Shown: one piece after another, positions 7,476-17,619 of the stretch
How the letters are laid out: the number at the start of each line of letters is the position of its first letter
Position numbering within the stretch: the stretch's first letter is position 1
NCBI RefSeq assembly: GCF_018613835.1
Contig: NZ_JAGGPM010000004.1
Span: forward strand, 1 to 64,000
Reading direction: 5' to 3'
DNA length: 64,000 nucleotides
DNA from: Arthrobacter sp. ISL-5
Lineage (GTDB): Bacteria > Actinomycetota > Actinomycetes > Actinomycetales > Micrococcaceae
The notes under the pieces: model-generated
What the model saw: only the letters and a program-made list of their open reading frames with translations
Told to the model about the DNA's origin: nothing
The model's database searches: none
Position numbers and translations under genes: made by a program

Positions 7476-8334
7476 CGTCCCTCCCAGACCGGTCTGTGCT
7501 TCTCGGCAAATGCCGCAACCCTTGTCCGCTGGTTGGCGCGTGCGAGAGTTTTGCGGGCGTGTCTAAGGATGGGCTCGTCCACCATTCGTCCTTCAAATGT
7601 GAACACCCCGCCGGACTGCTCCGCGGCGTCGAGCATGCGCTGTGCCTGCGTCACCTCTGCCTGGGTGGGTAGGAAGGACTCACGGATGACTGGCATCTGG
7701 CTTGGATGGATGGATGCTTTCGCTGCGAAGCCCGAGGCAAGGGCATCGTCAGATTCGGCTTTTAGGCCAACCAGGTCCGTAATGTTCAAGTAGACCGAGT
7801 CCAGGGCGGCCTTGCCTGCCGCCCCCGCGGCGAGCAGCACGTACGAACGGGCGTGCAGCGCGACATCCCGGTACCGGCCGTCGGGCTGGCGGCTGGACGT
7901 GCCCCCGAGCGACGCGATCATGTCTTCCGCGCCCCACATGAGCGCCACCACGTTGGGGGCCGCCGCGATGGCCGCCGCGTTGATGATCCCTTTGGCCGTT
8001 TCGCATAGAGCCACAACAGAGTAGTCCGCCAGCTGCGCCAATGACTCCGGGTCCTCGGTTTTAGCCAGCATGACGTGGGTGTACCGGGTTTGCTGGAGTG
8101 CGTGCAGGTCCAGTGAGAAGTCGTCGGTGTCGGCCGGGTTGATCCTGACGATGGTCCGGTCCGGATCCAGGGGGTTGGCAATGAGGGATTGCCGTGCCTG
8201 TTCCCGCTCGTGGGGAGCCACTGCGTCCTCGAGGTCCAGGATGACCGCGTCTGCCCTGTCCATCGCTTTGCCGTATCGGTCCGGACGGTCGGCGGGCAGA
8301 AGAGGATCGCCGGACCCATCTCAAACGCTTCCAC
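7472..8334 (-). pseudogene. citE: CitE/HpcH-family acyl-CoA lyase, single-base frameshift near N terminus
   Basis: Homologue of HpcH/HpaI/CitE lyases that split beta-hydroxyacyl-CoAs such as (S)-citramalyl-CoA or 3-hydroxy-3-methylglutaryl-CoA. Visible are AVILDLEDAVAP (Mg and CoA pocket), the Arg in IVRINPADT, MLAKTEDPESL and the C-terminal KASIHPSQMPVI. A GTG at 8334 has AAGGAG seven bases upstream and gives MEAFEMGPAILFCP. The family motif ADRPDRYGKAMDRAD continues in another frame, so one base is missing around 8291-8297. Without repair only an internal ATG at 8263 could start it, dropping about 25 residues. By synteny with M. tuberculosis maoC-citE it is probably the lyase of leucine/itaconate breakdown. 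A sequencing error remains possible. Confidence 0.75.
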
Positions 8335-8337
8335 GGG

Positions 8338-8850
8338 TTACTCCTTTTCCGCCGGCATGAGGGCCTCGTGGGCCTCCTGGGTCCACATCAGGCACGTGCG
8401 TGTTGCTTCGGCCACCACGACGCCGTCCTGGTTGCGTCCGGTGTGCTTCATGCTCACAATTCCCTGTCCTGGGCGGGAGGCTGACATTCGAACCTCCGTC
8501 ACCTCGGTTTCGGTGTACAGGGTGTCGCCATGGAACATCGGGTGCGGGAAGCGGACGTCGGTCAGGCCAAGCTGGCCGATGATGGTGCCTTCCGTCATCT
8601 GGGGCACTGACTGGCCGATCATGGTGCCAAGGGTGAAGAGGGAGTTCATGAGTCTCTGGCCGAAGGGCTGGGTGGCGCTCCACGCTGCATCCAGGTGCAG
8701 GCCTTGGTTGTTCATGGTCAGCGAGGTGAAAAGGACGTTGTCCGTTTCCGTCAGGGTGCGGCCGGGCCGGTGGGCGTAGACCGCGCCCTCTTCGAGTTCA
8801 TCGAGGTAGAGTCCGCGCTGCTGGATGCGTTTGACGTCAGTGGTGTCCAT
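8338..8850 (-). CDS. MaoC-family enoyl-CoA hydratase/dehydratase
   Basis: 170 residues with a hot-dog fold of the MaoC type. It has TETDNVLFTSLTMNNQGLHLD around residues 35-55, where the family hydratase motif normally places its Asp/His pair; here it reads MNNQGLHLD, with Asn in the Asp position. A second conserved part is FGQRLMNSLFTLGTMIG. In the M. tuberculosis leucine locus the equivalent MaoC protein lies directly before citE, as here; it would hydrate methylglutaconyl-CoA or itaconyl-CoA (inference). It ends 3 bp before the GTG of the lyase gene, and its AAGGAGTAA end provides that gene's ribosome binding site. Only a 4-bp gap follows the carboxylase gene. Confidence 0.82.
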   Translation of the reverse strand: MDTTDVKRIQQRGLYLDELEEGAVYAHRPGRTLTETDNVLFTSLTMNNQGLHLDAAWSATQPFGQRLMNSLFTLGTMIGQSVPQMTEGTIIGQLGLTDVRFPHPMFHGDTLYTETEVTEVRMSASRPGQGIVSMKHTGRNQDGVVVAEATRTCLMWTQEAHEALMPAEKE

Positions 8851-8854
8851 CGGA

Positions 8855-10942
8855 TTATCCCTTCACTTCTTCGAGTTCTTGTGCCGCCGCCGCTTCGGCG
8901 GCGGGGTCTGCGTCGCCGGTCTCGAGTGAGAGCGGCTCTACGGTTGCCACGATCTGCGCGGCTTTGACCAGGTCGCCCACCTTCAGGCTTAACCGCACGA
9001 CGCCGGAGACCGGGGCCGTGAGCTGGTGCTCCATCTTCATCGCCTCAATGGAGAGCAATGGCTGCCCCTCCTCCACGAGCTCGAAGTCGGCGACAACGAC
9101 GGCGATAACGGTTCCCGGCATGGGCGAACGGACCTCGGGGGAGACCGTTCCGGCGTCGCGTTCCAACGAGTCGAGGCGTCGCTGGAGCAGCTCCAGGCGG
9201 CTGAGCCGCCGGGCGGCACCGCCCCATCCGTCGATACCGAGCCATGCGGTGCCGTCGGCGGTGACGGCGGTGGCCACCCGTCGTCGGGTGCCGTTCACGG
9301 AGGCTGAGCCGTCGGCTAGGGTGTTGACGCGGAAGGGCTCGCCGTCGACGTCGAAGGTCTGCCCCTGCGCGTCCAGGCTGGCAGTCACGGTGTGCGTTTT
9401 GCCGTCGATTTCCAGATGGATCGACGCCGCCGCATGACGGCCGACGCGCCAGCCGTCTCGGGCTCCCCAGGGGCCGGGAGCGTCCGCCTGGCTGGCTGCC
9501 AGGGCGTGGGCGGCGAGGGCAAGGTCCTCGCCGCGGAAAGTCCGGAACGGCATGTCAGCGATTTTGCGGTCGATCAGGGTGGTGTCAAGGCGCCCTGCGG
9601 CGACGTCCTCGTCGGCTATGAGCAGCCGCAGGTACTCGACGTTGGTCTTTACACCCAGCAGGACCGTGTCGGCGAGGGCCCGGTCCAGCGTGCCGAGGGC
9701 TTGCTCACGGTCCGTGTTCCACACGATGACCTTGGCGATCATGGGGTCGTAGTGCGGCGATACTTCCAGGCCCTCGGTGAGGGAGCTGTCCACCCGGATG
9801 CCGGGGCCGGAGGGTTCCCTGATCTGGAGCAGGCGTCCGATCGACGGCATAAAGCCATGGGACGGGTCCTCGGCATAGACGCGCGCTTCGATCGCGTGCC
9901 CTTCGAGTACGACGTCGGACTGGGCGACGGTGAGGACGTCGCCGGCGGCGATGCGCACCTGCCATTCGACCAGGTCCAGCCGCTGGCCATGGACGCGGAC
10001 GACCTCTTCGGTGACGGGGTGCTCGACCTGCAGGCGGGTGTTCATTTCCATGAAGAAGAACTCGTCCGGGGCCTCGTCGGAGACCAGGAACTCCACGGTA
10101 CCGGCGCCCACGTAGTTCACCGAACGTGCGGCGTCAACGGCTGCCGCGCCGATCCGTGCCCGGATCCCGGCGCCGTTGGGCAGGCTCTGGAGCAGCGGTG
10201 CGGGGGCTTCTTCGATGACCTTCTGGTGTCGGCGCTGCAGCGAGCATTCACGTTCGCCCAGGTGGATGATGTTGCCGTGTCGGTCGGCGAGGACCTGGAC
10301 CTCGATGTGCCGGGGGGAGCGGACCAGCCGTTCCAGGAAGAGCGTGTCGTCGCCGAAGGAGCTCTTGGCTACACGGCGGGCGGTTTCCAGGGTGGCGGGC
10401 AGGTCCTCGGCCCGTTCGACGATGTGCATGCCCTTGCCGCCGCCGCCGGCGGAGGGCTTGATCAGGAGCGGGAAACCGACGCCGGCCGCGGCGGCGACCA
10501 GCTGTTCATTGCTCAAGCCGGGTTCGGCGATGCCCGGAACGACGGGAACGCCATGCGCGATTACGTGATTCTTGGAGCGGATCTTGTCCCCCATCATGTT
10601 GATGGAATGGACATCCGGGCCAATGAACGTGATGCCAGCGTCCACTAAGGCCTTGGCGAATTCAACATTTTCTGAGAGGAAACCGTAGCCGGGATGCACG
10701 GCCTGGGCTCCGGTGCGGCGGCAGGCCTTCAGGATCGCTTCGATCTTGAGGTAGCTTTCGGTCGCGGCGGCGGGGCCGATACAGACGGCAATGTCGGCCT
10801 CCCGCACGTGGCGGGCATCGGCGTCGGCTTCTGAGTACACGGCAACGGACGTGATTCCGAGGCGGCGAAGGGTACGGATAACGCGGCAGGCGATCTCGCC
10901 GCGGTTGGCCACCAGCACGGTGTCGAAGGTTCTGGTGGTCAT
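8855..10942 (-). CDS. accA1: Acyl-CoA carboxylase alpha subunit (biotin carboxylase + BCCP)
   Basis: 695 residues. Biotin carboxylase N-terminal domain ([20 protein letters not shown], residues 8-27), ATP-grasp with glycine-rich [13 protein letters not shown] near 160-175 and [15 protein letters not shown] near 290, then the carboxylase C-terminal domain. A linker region and a C-terminal biotinyl domain with EAMKMEHQL follow; the Lys is the biotinylation site. It makes carboxybiotin for the partner carboxyltransferase encoded just upstream. The frame is open to 11182, but the ATG at 10942 has AAGGAAG before it and starts the conserved domain. Length and layout fit MccA/AccA1. 3-Methylcrotonyl-CoA is the likely substrate from context; geranyl-CoA or another branched acyl-CoA is possible. 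Confidence 0.88.
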   Translation of the reverse strand: MTTRTFDTVLVANRGEIACRVIRTLRRLGITSVAVYSEADADARHVREADIAVCIGPAAATESYLKIEAILKACRRTGAQAVHPGYGFLSENVEFAKALVDAGITFIGPDVHSINMMGDKIRSKNHVIAHGVPVVPGIAEPGLSNEQLVAAAAGVGFPLLIKPSAGGGGKGMHIVERAEDLPATLETARRVAKSSFGDDTLFLERLVRSPRHIEVQVLADRHGNIIHLGERECSLQRRHQKVIEEAPAPLLQSLPNGAGIRARIGAAAVDAARSVNYVGAGTVEFLVSDEAPDEFFFMEMNTRLQVEHPVTEEVVRVHGQRLDLVEWQVRIAAGDVLTVAQSDVVLEGHAIEARVYAEDPSHGFMPSIGRLLQIREPSGPGIRVDSSLTEGLEVSPHYDPMIAKVIVWNTDREQALGTLDRALADTVLLGVKTNVEYLRLLIADEDVAAGRLDTTLIDRKIADMPFRTFRGEDLALAAHALAASQADAPGPWGARDGWRVGRHAAASIHLEIDGKTHTVTASLDAQGQTFDVDGEPFRVNTLADGSASVNGTRRRVATAVTADGTAWLGIDGWGGAARRLSRLELLQRRLDSLERDAGTVSPEVRSPMPGTVIAVVVADFELVEEGQPLLSIEAMKMEHQLTAPVSGVVRLSLKVGDLVKAAQIVATVEPLSLETGDADPAAEAAAAQELEEVKG

Positions 10943-10977
10943 GTCGGTGCTTCCTTGCGCTTGATTTGTCATGGCGG

Positions 10978-12588
10978 TCACATCCGGAAGAGGCCGAAGG
11001 AGGTCTCCGGCAGCGGTGTGCGTGAGACGACGTCGAGCGCCATGCCCAGGACGCGCCGCGTGTCGGCGGGGTCGATGATTCCGTCGTCCCACAGCCGGGC
11101 GGTGGAGTAGTAGGGGCTGCCCTGGTCCTCGAACTGGGCCTTGATGGGGGCCTTGAATTCTTCCTCGGCTTCGGCCGACCATTCCTCGCCGCGGGCCTCA
11201 TACTGGTCGCGTTTGACGGTGGCAAGGACGCTGGAGGCCTGGTTCCCGCCCATCACCGAGATCCGCGACGCCGGCCACATCCACAGGAATCGCGGCGAAT
11301 ACGCCCGCCCGCACATGGAGTAGTTGCCGGCGCCGAAGGACCCGCCGATCACGACGGTCAGCTTGGGGACGCGGGCGGTGGCCACGGCGGTGACCATCTT
11401 GGCGCCGTTCTTGGCGATGCCGCCGTGTTCATAGTCTTTCCCGACCATAAAGCCGGAGAGGTTCTGCAGGAAGATCAGAGGGATCCCGCGCTGGTCGCAG
11501 AGTTCGATGAAGTGTGCGCCCTTGAGCGCGGATTCGCTGAAGAGCACCCCGTTGTTGGCAACGATGCCGACGGGATGGCCGTGCAGCTTCGCGAACCCGG
11601 TGACCAGGGTGGTGCCGTAGTTAGCCTTGAACTCATGGAATTCGCTTCCGTCCACCAGCCGCGTAATGACCTCGCGGACGTCGTATTGCTCGTTCACGTC
11701 AACCGGAACCACGCCATACAGTTCTTCCGGATCCGCCAACGGCGGGAGTACGACGTCGCAGACGTCCCAGGCGGGGGCTGCAGGGCGGGGCAGCGTGGAG
11801 ACGATGTCGCGGACGATCTGGAGGGCATGCTCATCGTTTTCGGCCAGGTGGTCCGTGACGCCGGAGATCTTGGCGTGCACGTCCCCGCCGCCGAGCTCCT
11901 CGGCCGTGACGATCTCGCCGATGGCCGCCTTCACCAGCGGCGGGCCGCCCAGGAAGATGGTGCCCTGGTTCCGCACGATGACGGTCTCGTCGCTCATCGC
12001 GGGAACATAGGCACCACCGGCGGTGCAGGAGCCCATCACCGAGGCAATCTGCGGGATCTTCGCCGCGGACATCTTCGCCTGGTTGAAGAAGATCCGGCCG
12101 AAATGTTCCTTGTCCGGGAAAACCTCATCCTGTTTCGGCAGGAACGCCCCGCCGGAATCCACCAGGTAGATGCACGGCAGCCGGTTCTCCAGCGCGATCT
12201 CCTGCGCCCGGAGGTGCTTCTTCACCGTCATCGGGTAGTACGTGCCGCCCTTAACGGTGGCGTCGTTGGAGATGACCAACATCTGGCGGCCGTGGACCAG
12301 GCCGATGCCGGCGATGACGCCGGCGCCGGGCGACTCGTCCTGATACATGCCGTTGGCAGCCAGCGGAGTTATTTCCAGAAACGGGCTGCCATCGTCCAAG
12401 AGGCAGTCAATGCGGTCCCGGGGCAGTAACTTGCCCCGCGCAACATGCCGTTGTCGGGATTTCTCCGGGCCTCCCAACGAGGCCTCGGCCAGGCGCCGCT
12501 TCAAATCCTGTGCGAGGCGCCCTTGCTCTGTGGCTTGCGGCTTGGTGTGCGTTAGCGTCGACTGGTCGGTAGTGCTCAAAGTGTCCAA
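10978..12588 (-). CDS. accD1: Acyl-CoA carboxylase beta subunit (carboxyltransferase)
   Basis: 536 residues, the usual length for methylcrotonyl-CoA carboxylase beta chains. The crotonase-fold N half has [12 protein letters not shown] and [12 protein letters not shown] (CoA-binding oxyanion region), and [19 protein letters not shown] lies in the middle. The C half has [18 protein letters not shown] and [19 protein letters not shown], the MCC-like signature. The frame is open to 12927 but the extra N-terminal sequence has no family match. TTG at 12588, after AGAGGA, gives the right length; a second TTG nine bases further is also possible. A gap of 35 bp precedes the alpha subunit gene. Together they carboxylate a branched enoyl-CoA. 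Confidence 0.87.
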   Translation of the reverse strand: MDTLSTTDQSTLTHTKPQATEQGRLAQDLKRRLAEASLGGPEKSRQRHVARGKLLPRDRIDCLLDDGSPFLEITPLAANGMYQDESPGAGVIAGIGLVHGRQMLVISNDATVKGGTYYPMTVKKHLRAQEIALENRLPCIYLVDSGGAFLPKQDEVFPDKEHFGRIFFNQAKMSAAKIPQIASVMGSCTAGGAYVPAMSDETVIVRNQGTIFLGGPPLVKAAIGEIVTAEELGGGDVHAKISGVTDHLAENDEHALQIVRDIVSTLPRPAAPAWDVCDVVLPPLADPEELYGVVPVDVNEQYDVREVITRLVDGSEFHEFKANYGTTLVTGFAKLHGHPVGIVANNGVLFSESALKGAHFIELCDQRGIPLIFLQNLSGFMVGKDYEHGGIAKNGAKMVTAVATARVPKLTVVIGGSFGAGNYSMCGRAYSPRFLWMWPASRISVMGGNQASSVLATVKRDQYEARGEEWSAEAEEEFKAPIKAQFEDQGSPYYSTARLWDDGIIDPADTRRVLGMALDVVSRTPLPETSFGLFRM

Positions 12589-12730
12589 CTGTCCTCTTTT
12601 CCAAATCTCGGGTGAGCCATCTGACTCGATGTCGACTTCTGAGCGGGGCCGACTCCCGTACCCTTGGCAGCCCTTGGCAGGGGTCATGGGCGGCGTGCCA
12701 TTTAGTGGCGGTGCTGATATGGCCGAACGG

Positions 12731-13663
12731 TCATCGGCTGACTTTGCCCATGAGTTGGGCGACTGGCCGCAGGAAGAGCGGCCGGGCAAGGCACCACGCC
12801 CCGACCATGAGGGCGACGGAACCTGCGAAAACCCACAACCCCGTCCAGCCGCCGTCGTCGGTGGCGGCGTACATGTGATTGAGGTTCCGCAACGCCCCGG
12901 TGGCAAGAACCAGCGTGACGTGGACAATGATGAACGCAGTGAAGTAGACCATCACCGGCAGGTGGACAGCCCGCGCTGCCTCGATGGGGTACACCCGGTT
13001 CAATCCGGTGGCTTTCTTGGGCCAGGCTCCGGACATCCGCAGCCCGGTTAGTATGGCCAACGGGGCGGCGATGAAGACGGTGGTGAAGTAGCTGAGCAAC
13101 TGCAGGGAGTTGTAGTTTGTCCATCCGTTTTCCAGTGGCCAGTTCAGCGAGGCGTATTGAAGCAGCGCTGAGAGGGCGTTGGGGAATACGTCCCAGCTGG
13201 TCGGCACCAGACGCATCCATTGTCCTGTGGCGAAGAGCAGCACGAAGAACACGATCCCGTTCAGAACCCACAGGGCGTCAAGGATGAGGTGGAACCACAA
13301 ATCAAGACTGATCTTCGCAGGCCTGCCCTGGGTTCGGATCATGCCGTTGTTGTTCCGGGTCCAGTAGGCGGGCGGTTTAGCGGTGGTGCGGACCTGCCAA
13401 CCAGAGCGGATGATCAGGAGGATCAGAAGCGAATTGAGAAAGTGCTGCCATCCTAGCCAGGCTGGGAGTCCGACCGGTGCGCCGGCCGGCAGAGGGGACT
13501 GTCCGGGATACGTCGACAGGAAGTCCTGCACCGGGGGCATTCCACGCAGCCAGCGGGCAGCAAGCACCAGCACGAACAGCACTGCCAGTGCAGCGATGAT
13601 GCTGAAGGCCAACCGGGACCATTTGTTCTTGACCTTGGGGGAGTGTTTCACAAGCGTCGGCAT
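12731..13663 (-). CDS. Membrane b-type cytochrome (cytochrome b561/b6-like)
   Basis: 310 residues with about five membrane helices (near 18-40, 72-90, 130-150, 188-215, 232-256, plus one around 275-292). Histidines in or near helices that could bind heme b are in [30 protein letters not shown] and [10 protein letters not shown]. This fits the cytochrome b561/Ni-hydrogenase b-subunit superfamily. It starts 7 bp after the end of etfA and is followed at 143 bp by accD1. Its place inside an ETF and acyl-CoA cluster suggests it passes electrons from ETF or from a partner to the quinone pool (inference); no separate ETF-quinone oxidoreductase is present in the window. Confidence 0.75.
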   Translation of the reverse strand: MPTLVKHSPKVKNKWSRLAFSIIAALAVLFVLVLAARWLRGMPPVQDFLSTYPGQSPLPAGAPVGLPAWLGWQHFLNSLLILLIIRSGWQVRTTAKPPAYWTRNNNGMIRTQGRPAKISLDLWFHLILDALWVLNGIVFFVLLFATGQWMRLVPTSWDVFPNALSALLQYASLNWPLENGWTNYNSLQLLSYFTTVFIAAPLAILTGLRMSGAWPKKATGLNRVYPIEAARAVHLPVMVYFTAFIIVHVTLVLATGALRNLNHMYAATDDGGWTGLWVFAGSVALMVGAWCLARPLFLRPVAQLMGKVSR

Positions 13664-13669
13664 GGCTGC

Positions 13670-14650
13670 CTACCGTTTACGTGCTTCGAGAGCTTCGATG
13701 AATTGAGGGACGACCGTGAAGACGTCACCAACAATGCCGAAGTCTGCGATGTCGAAGATAGGGGCGTCCCCGTCCTTGTTGATGGCCACGATCGTCTTTG
13801 CGGTCTGCATTCCGGCGCGATGTTGGATGGCCCCCGAGATCCCCAGCGCCACATATAGCTGCGGGGACACCGTCGTCCCGGTCTGACCTACCTGTGCCTG
13901 CGGCGTCACGTAACCCGCATCCACTGCGGCCCGTGAGGCGCCGACAGCGGCACCGAGGGCGTCAGCGAGATCTTCTACCAGGACGAACTTCTCCTTCGAG
14001 CCCAGACCCCGTCCACCGGATACTATTTTGTCGGCCCTGCGAAGCTCCGGGCGGGAGGCGTCCGCCGGCGTCTCATCTATGGAGTCGATGATGGCCGCCG
14101 GCCCGTTGTCGTTCGGTACTGTTACGAATGTGACCTTCGGCTTCGCGGCCGGAGCGCGGTCGGTTACGGCGCCTTGGCGAAGGGTGATGACCATAGGGAT
14201 GCGTTCCGAGGAGTCTGCCGTGGATTCGGTGGTGTAGGCGCCGCCGAATACTGAGTGCACCGCCACGATCCTCCCATCCGCCGTGTGCACCGCGACCGCG
14301 TCGGTACAGATTCCCGCCGTGATCCGCACCGCGAGGCGGGCAGCCACCTCGCGGCCCTGCAGCGAGTGGGAAGCCAGAACTGCCGCAGGGTTCAGGGCCT
14401 CAACGGCAACAGCTAGGCCAGCGGTCTCGGGGTTTGTCAGCAGAGCGCCGATTTGGTGGGATTCGGCAATAATTACGTGCTCTGCGCCAAGAACACCAAG
14501 CTGCTCGCCCAGATGCCCGCCGGCGCCCGGGGCGACGACGGCCACAGCCGTGGGGGTGCCCAGCCGTGCAGCCGCACCAAGCAGCTCAGCCGCAGATTCG
14601 TGAGGTTCCCCGGAGGGGGAGGTTTCAATGAATGCCAGAATATTGGCCAT
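13670..14650 (-). CDS. etfA: Electron transfer flavoprotein alpha subunit
   Basis: 326 residues. N-terminal alpha/beta domain (1-190) with [23 protein letters not shown], then the conserved FAD-binding C-terminal domain: [14 protein letters not shown] (about 208-221), [21 protein letters not shown] (about 240-260), [17 protein letters not shown] and [23 protein letters not shown]. With EtfB it forms the soluble heterodimer that takes electrons from acyl-CoA dehydrogenases. It lies 11 bp downstream of etfB and 6 bp upstream of the cytochrome gene, in the same operon. Complete, with all FAD contact motifs. Confidence 0.93.
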   Translation of the reverse strand: MANILAFIETSPSGEPHESAAELLGAAARLGTPTAVAVVAPGAGGHLGEQLGVLGAEHVIIAESHQIGALLTNPETAGLAVAVEALNPAAVLASHSLQGREVAARLAVRITAGICTDAVAVHTADGRIVAVHSVFGGAYTTESTADSSERIPMVITLRQGAVTDRAPAAKPKVTFVTVPNDNGPAAIIDSIDETPADASRPELRRADKIVSGGRGLGSKEKFVLVEDLADALGAAVGASRAAVDAGYVTPQAQVGQTGTTVSPQLYVALGISGAIQHRAGMQTAKTIVAINKDGDAPIFDIADFGIVGDVFTVVPQFIEALEARKR

Positions 14651-14661
14651 ATTGGTATTCC

Positions 14662-15426
14662 TTAGATGAGTTGGGAAGAGGCCAGGAACGCGGCCAACTG
14701 AAGTCCGGCGTCGCCGTCGTCGAATATTTTGACACCCGCCGTCCGAGCCGGGCGTTTGGCCACTGCCAGCACTGCAGAGCGGGACGCAGCGACGTCCGAC
14801 AGGTCCGCAAGCGACAAAGTGGTCACGGTCTTGCGCTTCGCGCTCATGATGCCCTTGAAGCTCGGGAACCGTGGCTCGGCGGAGCGTTCGGTCACTGAGA
14901 TCAGGGCCGGCATTGCCGCGTGCACGGAGGTGCGACGGCCATCCTCCTCGCGTTCCGCGGCTACGGACTCCTCCGTGATTCTTACGCTGTGCACGGCTCC
15001 GAGCAGTGGCAGCCCCAGAATTTCGGAGATCATCGCGGGTACCACTCCGCCGCTCCCATCAGTAGATGCATTTCCTGCGATCACCAGATCGAAGCTCATG
15101 GTGTTCAGGGCGGCCGCCAGCACTGTGGCGGTCCGCAGCGCGTCGGCGCCGGAAAGTGCGGGGTCAGCGATGTGGACGGCCGAGTCGGCACCCACCTGCA
15201 GGCCTTTCCGCACCGCCTTACCTGCCGCGTCCGGACCCATGGACAGCACAACTACGTCGGTTCCCTTGTGGGAGTCTTTGTAGGACAGGGCGACGTCGAG
15301 GGAACGTTCGTTTATCTCATCGGGCACTAATTCGCCGTTCTGACGCTCCAGCAGCCCGGTGGAGAGGTCAAGACTGAGCCCCTCCTCAGTATCGGGAACC
15401 TGCTTCATAAGTACTACGATCTTCAT
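14662..15426 (-). CDS. etfB: Electron transfer flavoprotein beta subunit
   Basis: 254 residues, starting [20 protein letters not shown] as is typical. It has [13 protein letters not shown], the AMP-binding [29 protein letters not shown] and the C-terminal [22 protein letters not shown] recognition-loop region, which contacts acyl-CoA dehydrogenases. It precedes etfA, and the order etfB-etfA is the usual bacterial one. The operon would supply electron acceptors for the acyl-CoA dehydrogenase encoded divergently at 17620. ATG at 15426; about 97 bp separate it from the acyl-CoA synthetase gene. Confidence 0.93.
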   Translation of the reverse strand: MKIVVLMKQVPDTEEGLSLDLSTGLLERQNGELVPDEINERSLDVALSYKDSHKGTDVVVLSMGPDAAGKAVRKGLQVGADSAVHIADPALSGADALRTATVLAAALNTMSFDLVIAGNASTDGSGGVVPAMISEILGLPLLGAVHSVRITEESVAAEREEDGRRTSVHAAMPALISVTERSAEPRFPSFKGIMSAKRKTVTTLSLADLSDVAASRSAVLAVAKRPARTAGVKIFDDGDAGLQLAAFLASSQLI

Positions 15427-15523
15427 CCATCCACTCCTCTGAAAATATGCATGATGAACCCGACCCTGCTTGTTGAAAAGGTGATTGCGGTGTCACTGTT
15501 TATTCGTGCCCGCAGCTGGAATG

Positions 15524-17137
15524 TCACAGCCGCAGGATGCTCGAGGCCTCTTCGCGGAGTTGAATCTTTCTGATTTTCCCTGTGACGGTGGTCGGAAATT
15601 CGTCGACCAGGATGACGTATACCGGAATTTTGTAGCGGGCTAGTTTGCCGTTGGCGAAGGCGCGTATCGCTGGGACATCCAGAGGCTCCGCGCCCGCTTT
15701 CATTTTGATGCAGGCGCAAAGTTCCTCGCCGTATTTCTCGTCCGGTACCCCGATGACCTGGACGTCTTCAATGTCCGGGTGACTGTATAGAAATTCCTCG
15801 ATTTCGCGGGGATAGATGTTCTCACCTCCACGGATGACCATGTCCTTGATGCGACCCACAATCGTGCAGTAGCCGTCCTCCCGCATCACCGCGAGGTCCC
15901 CGGTATGCATCCAGCCGTCGGCGTCGACCGCCTCACGAGTCTTCGCATCATCGTTCCAATACCCCAACATCACGGAGTAGCCGCGGGTGCAGTACTCACC
16001 CGATTGACCTCGCTCGACGGTGTCGCCCGTTGATGGGTTAACGATCTTGACCTCCAAGTGAGGGTGAACCCGACCGATAGTTGCGGTACGGCGTTCCAAA
16101 TCGTCGTCGGCCCGGGTTTGGCAGGAGACTGGGCTGGTTTCAGTCATGCCGTAGGCGATGGAGATATCTGTCATATTCATGTCCTCGATACAGCGCCGCA
16201 TGACCTCGACGGGACAGACAGATCCGGCCATAATTCCCGTGCGGAGGCTTGTCAGGTCGTAATCGCCGAATTTGGGGTGATTCTGCATAGCGATGAACAT
16301 GGTCGGAACGCCGTATACGGCCGTGCAGTTTTCGTCAGCTATGGCCCGAAGCGTTGCTTCTGCGTCGAAGCCCGGCGATGGGATCACCATGGTCGTCCCG
16401 TGAGCCATGGAACCCAGGCTGCCCATCACCATCCCGAAGCAGTGGTAGAACGGCACCGGGATGCAGAGCCGGTCATCAGGTCCGAGGCGGATCAGCTCCG
16501 TGGTGAAATAGCCGTTATTGAGGATGTTGCGGTGGCTGAGAGTCGCCCCTTTCGGATACCCGGTGGTCCCCGAGGTGTATTGGATGTTGATCGGATCATC
16601 CGGCATCGTGTCCTCGAGCCGCTGAGCTACGACATCCTCTTCTAACGTCCGGCCCGAATCGATGAGATGGGCCCAGTCATCAGTGTCAATGTAGGCCACC
16701 CGTTCCAGGGAGGGAGTTTCATCTGCAGCCTGCTCGATCATGGTCCTGTAGTCGCTCGACTTAAAACGGGAGGCCGCGATGAGCATCCGCAAGCCGCTGT
16801 GGTTAACGGCATAGGAAAATTCATGCGTCCGGTAGGCGGGATTGATATTGACCAGGATGGCGCCGATTTTCGCTGTGGCGTACTGGACGAGTGTCCACTC
16901 GGCGCAGTTGGGCGCCCAGATGCCCAGCCGGTCACCTTTTTCCAGGCCGGCTGCGAGGAGCCCTCTGGCAAGATCATTGACGTCGCGGTCCAGCTCAGCC
17001 CACGTCCAACGCCGTCCGGAGGCTACCTCGACAAGAGCCTCCTTCCCGCTGTATCGGGCAACCGTCCGCTCAAAGGATTGGCCGATTGTTTCGGCAAGAA
17101 GGGGTGGCTCCAGCGCGCCCTTCGCGTATGACCTCAT
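15524..17137 (-). CDS. fadD: AMP-forming acyl-CoA synthetase (FadD family)
   Basis: 537 residues of the ANL superfamily. Visible are the P-loop motif [16 protein letters not shown] (about 190-205), the A5 region AYGMTETSP (about 330), the A7 [12 protein letters not shown]8 [23 protein letters not shown] and the A10 Lys in [16 protein letters not shown] near the C terminus. It activates a carboxylic acid to its CoA thioester. Chain length cannot be read from the sequence; the context suggests a short branched acid such as isovalerate, or itaconate. First safe gene of the minus-strand operon. Its ATG overlaps the stop of a small upstream frame (ATGA). Confidence 0.88.
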   Translation of the reverse strand: MRSYAKGALEPPLLAETIGQSFERTVARYSGKEALVEVASGRRWTWAELDRDVNDLARGLLAAGLEKGDRLGIWAPNCAEWTLVQYATAKIGAILVNINPAYRTHEFSYAVNHSGLRMLIAASRFKSSDYRTMIEQAADETPSLERVAYIDTDDWAHLIDSGRTLEEDVVAQRLEDTMPDDPINIQYTSGTTGYPKGATLSHRNILNNGYFTTELIRLGPDDRLCIPVPFYHCFGMVMGSLGSMAHGTTMVIPSPGFDAEATLRAIADENCTAVYGVPTMFIAMQNHPKFGDYDLTSLRTGIMAGSVCPVEVMRRCIEDMNMTDISIAYGMTETSPVSCQTRADDDLERRTATIGRVHPHLEVKIVNPSTGDTVERGQSGEYCTRGYSVMLGYWNDDAKTREAVDADGWMHTGDLAVMREDGYCTIVGRIKDMVIRGGENIYPREIEEFLYSHPDIEDVQVIGVPDEKYGEELCACIKMKAGAEPLDVPAIRAFANGKLARYKIPVYVILVDEFPTTVTGKIRKIQLREEASSILRL

Positions 17138-17391
17138 GCCTGCGCTCCAAAGCCGTGGAGGATGAAGGTGTGTTTTTGGTCGGGGGTACGCCCGACCGGC
17201 TTGGTCGTTTTGGGAGCAGTGGTGTCGATGCCCGGCAACGCTGCCATAGTCACATCACTCAAGGTGCATCCGTTCTCGTAAGGGTCGTCGGTGAGAAGCC
17301 GTTCAAGGGAAGGGAATTCCGTAGGTGACAGCCGGCCAGCGGATTGCCTTGGCCTTGCCGCCCTCAATTGGTCGCCTTGGTCAGAGTTCAC
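17134..17391 (-). CDS. Possible small protein of unknown function upstream of fadD
   Basis: An 85-codon frame, [16 protein letters not shown] and on to ILHGFGAQA, ends in a TGA that overlaps the fadD ATG. I do not recognise the sequence; it has no membrane segment and no cysteine pair. Such an ATGA overlap is typical of coupled genes, which argues for reality, but no strong ribosome binding site is visible and the composition is undistinctive. It could equally be the tail of a lost gene. Confidence 0.25.
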   Translation of the reverse strand: MNSDQGDQLRAARPRQSAGRLSPTEFPSLERLLTDDPYENGCTLSDVTMAALPGIDTTAPKTTKPVGRTPDQKHTFILHGFGAQA

Positions 17392-17619
17392 GGCCGGGGG
17401 TGGCGGCAGGAAATTTCTGCAAGGCAGCAGGTGCGTCGTAGAGACACAATTTTTTTGTGTTGGACATCACAGTTAATTGAGACTAACCTAAATTTCAGTT
17501 AAATACTACTAACTCAGTTGGCCTTTTGAGGCTTCGAGTGGAACGGGAACGGACCACCGAAACTGCCACCGCACCTGACGCGGCGGAGTAGACCTAGCAA
17601 CGAAAAGGGAGTCACTAGC
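17392..17619. promoter_or_regulatory. Divergent AT-rich promoter region
   Basis: 228 bp separate the minus-strand fadD operon from the plus-strand acyl-CoA dehydrogenase. The part 17440-17530 is strikingly AT-rich for this genome: a T7 run, TTGGACATCACAG, TTAATTGAGACTAACC and TTTCAGTTAAATACTACTAA. TTGGAC (17460-17465) with TAACCT 17-18 bp downstream could serve as -35/-10 for the plus strand. AGTTAAATACTACTAACT contains a short inverted repeat (AGTT/AACT) that might be an operator. Assignment is tentative. Confidence 0.4.

Noticed and set aside
9392..10648. 418-codon open frame on the plus strand opposite the carboxylase alpha subunit
   Set aside because: It is the antisense of a well-supported gene; low-complexity Gly/Asp-rich translation and no family features. 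Typical of GC-rich DNA.
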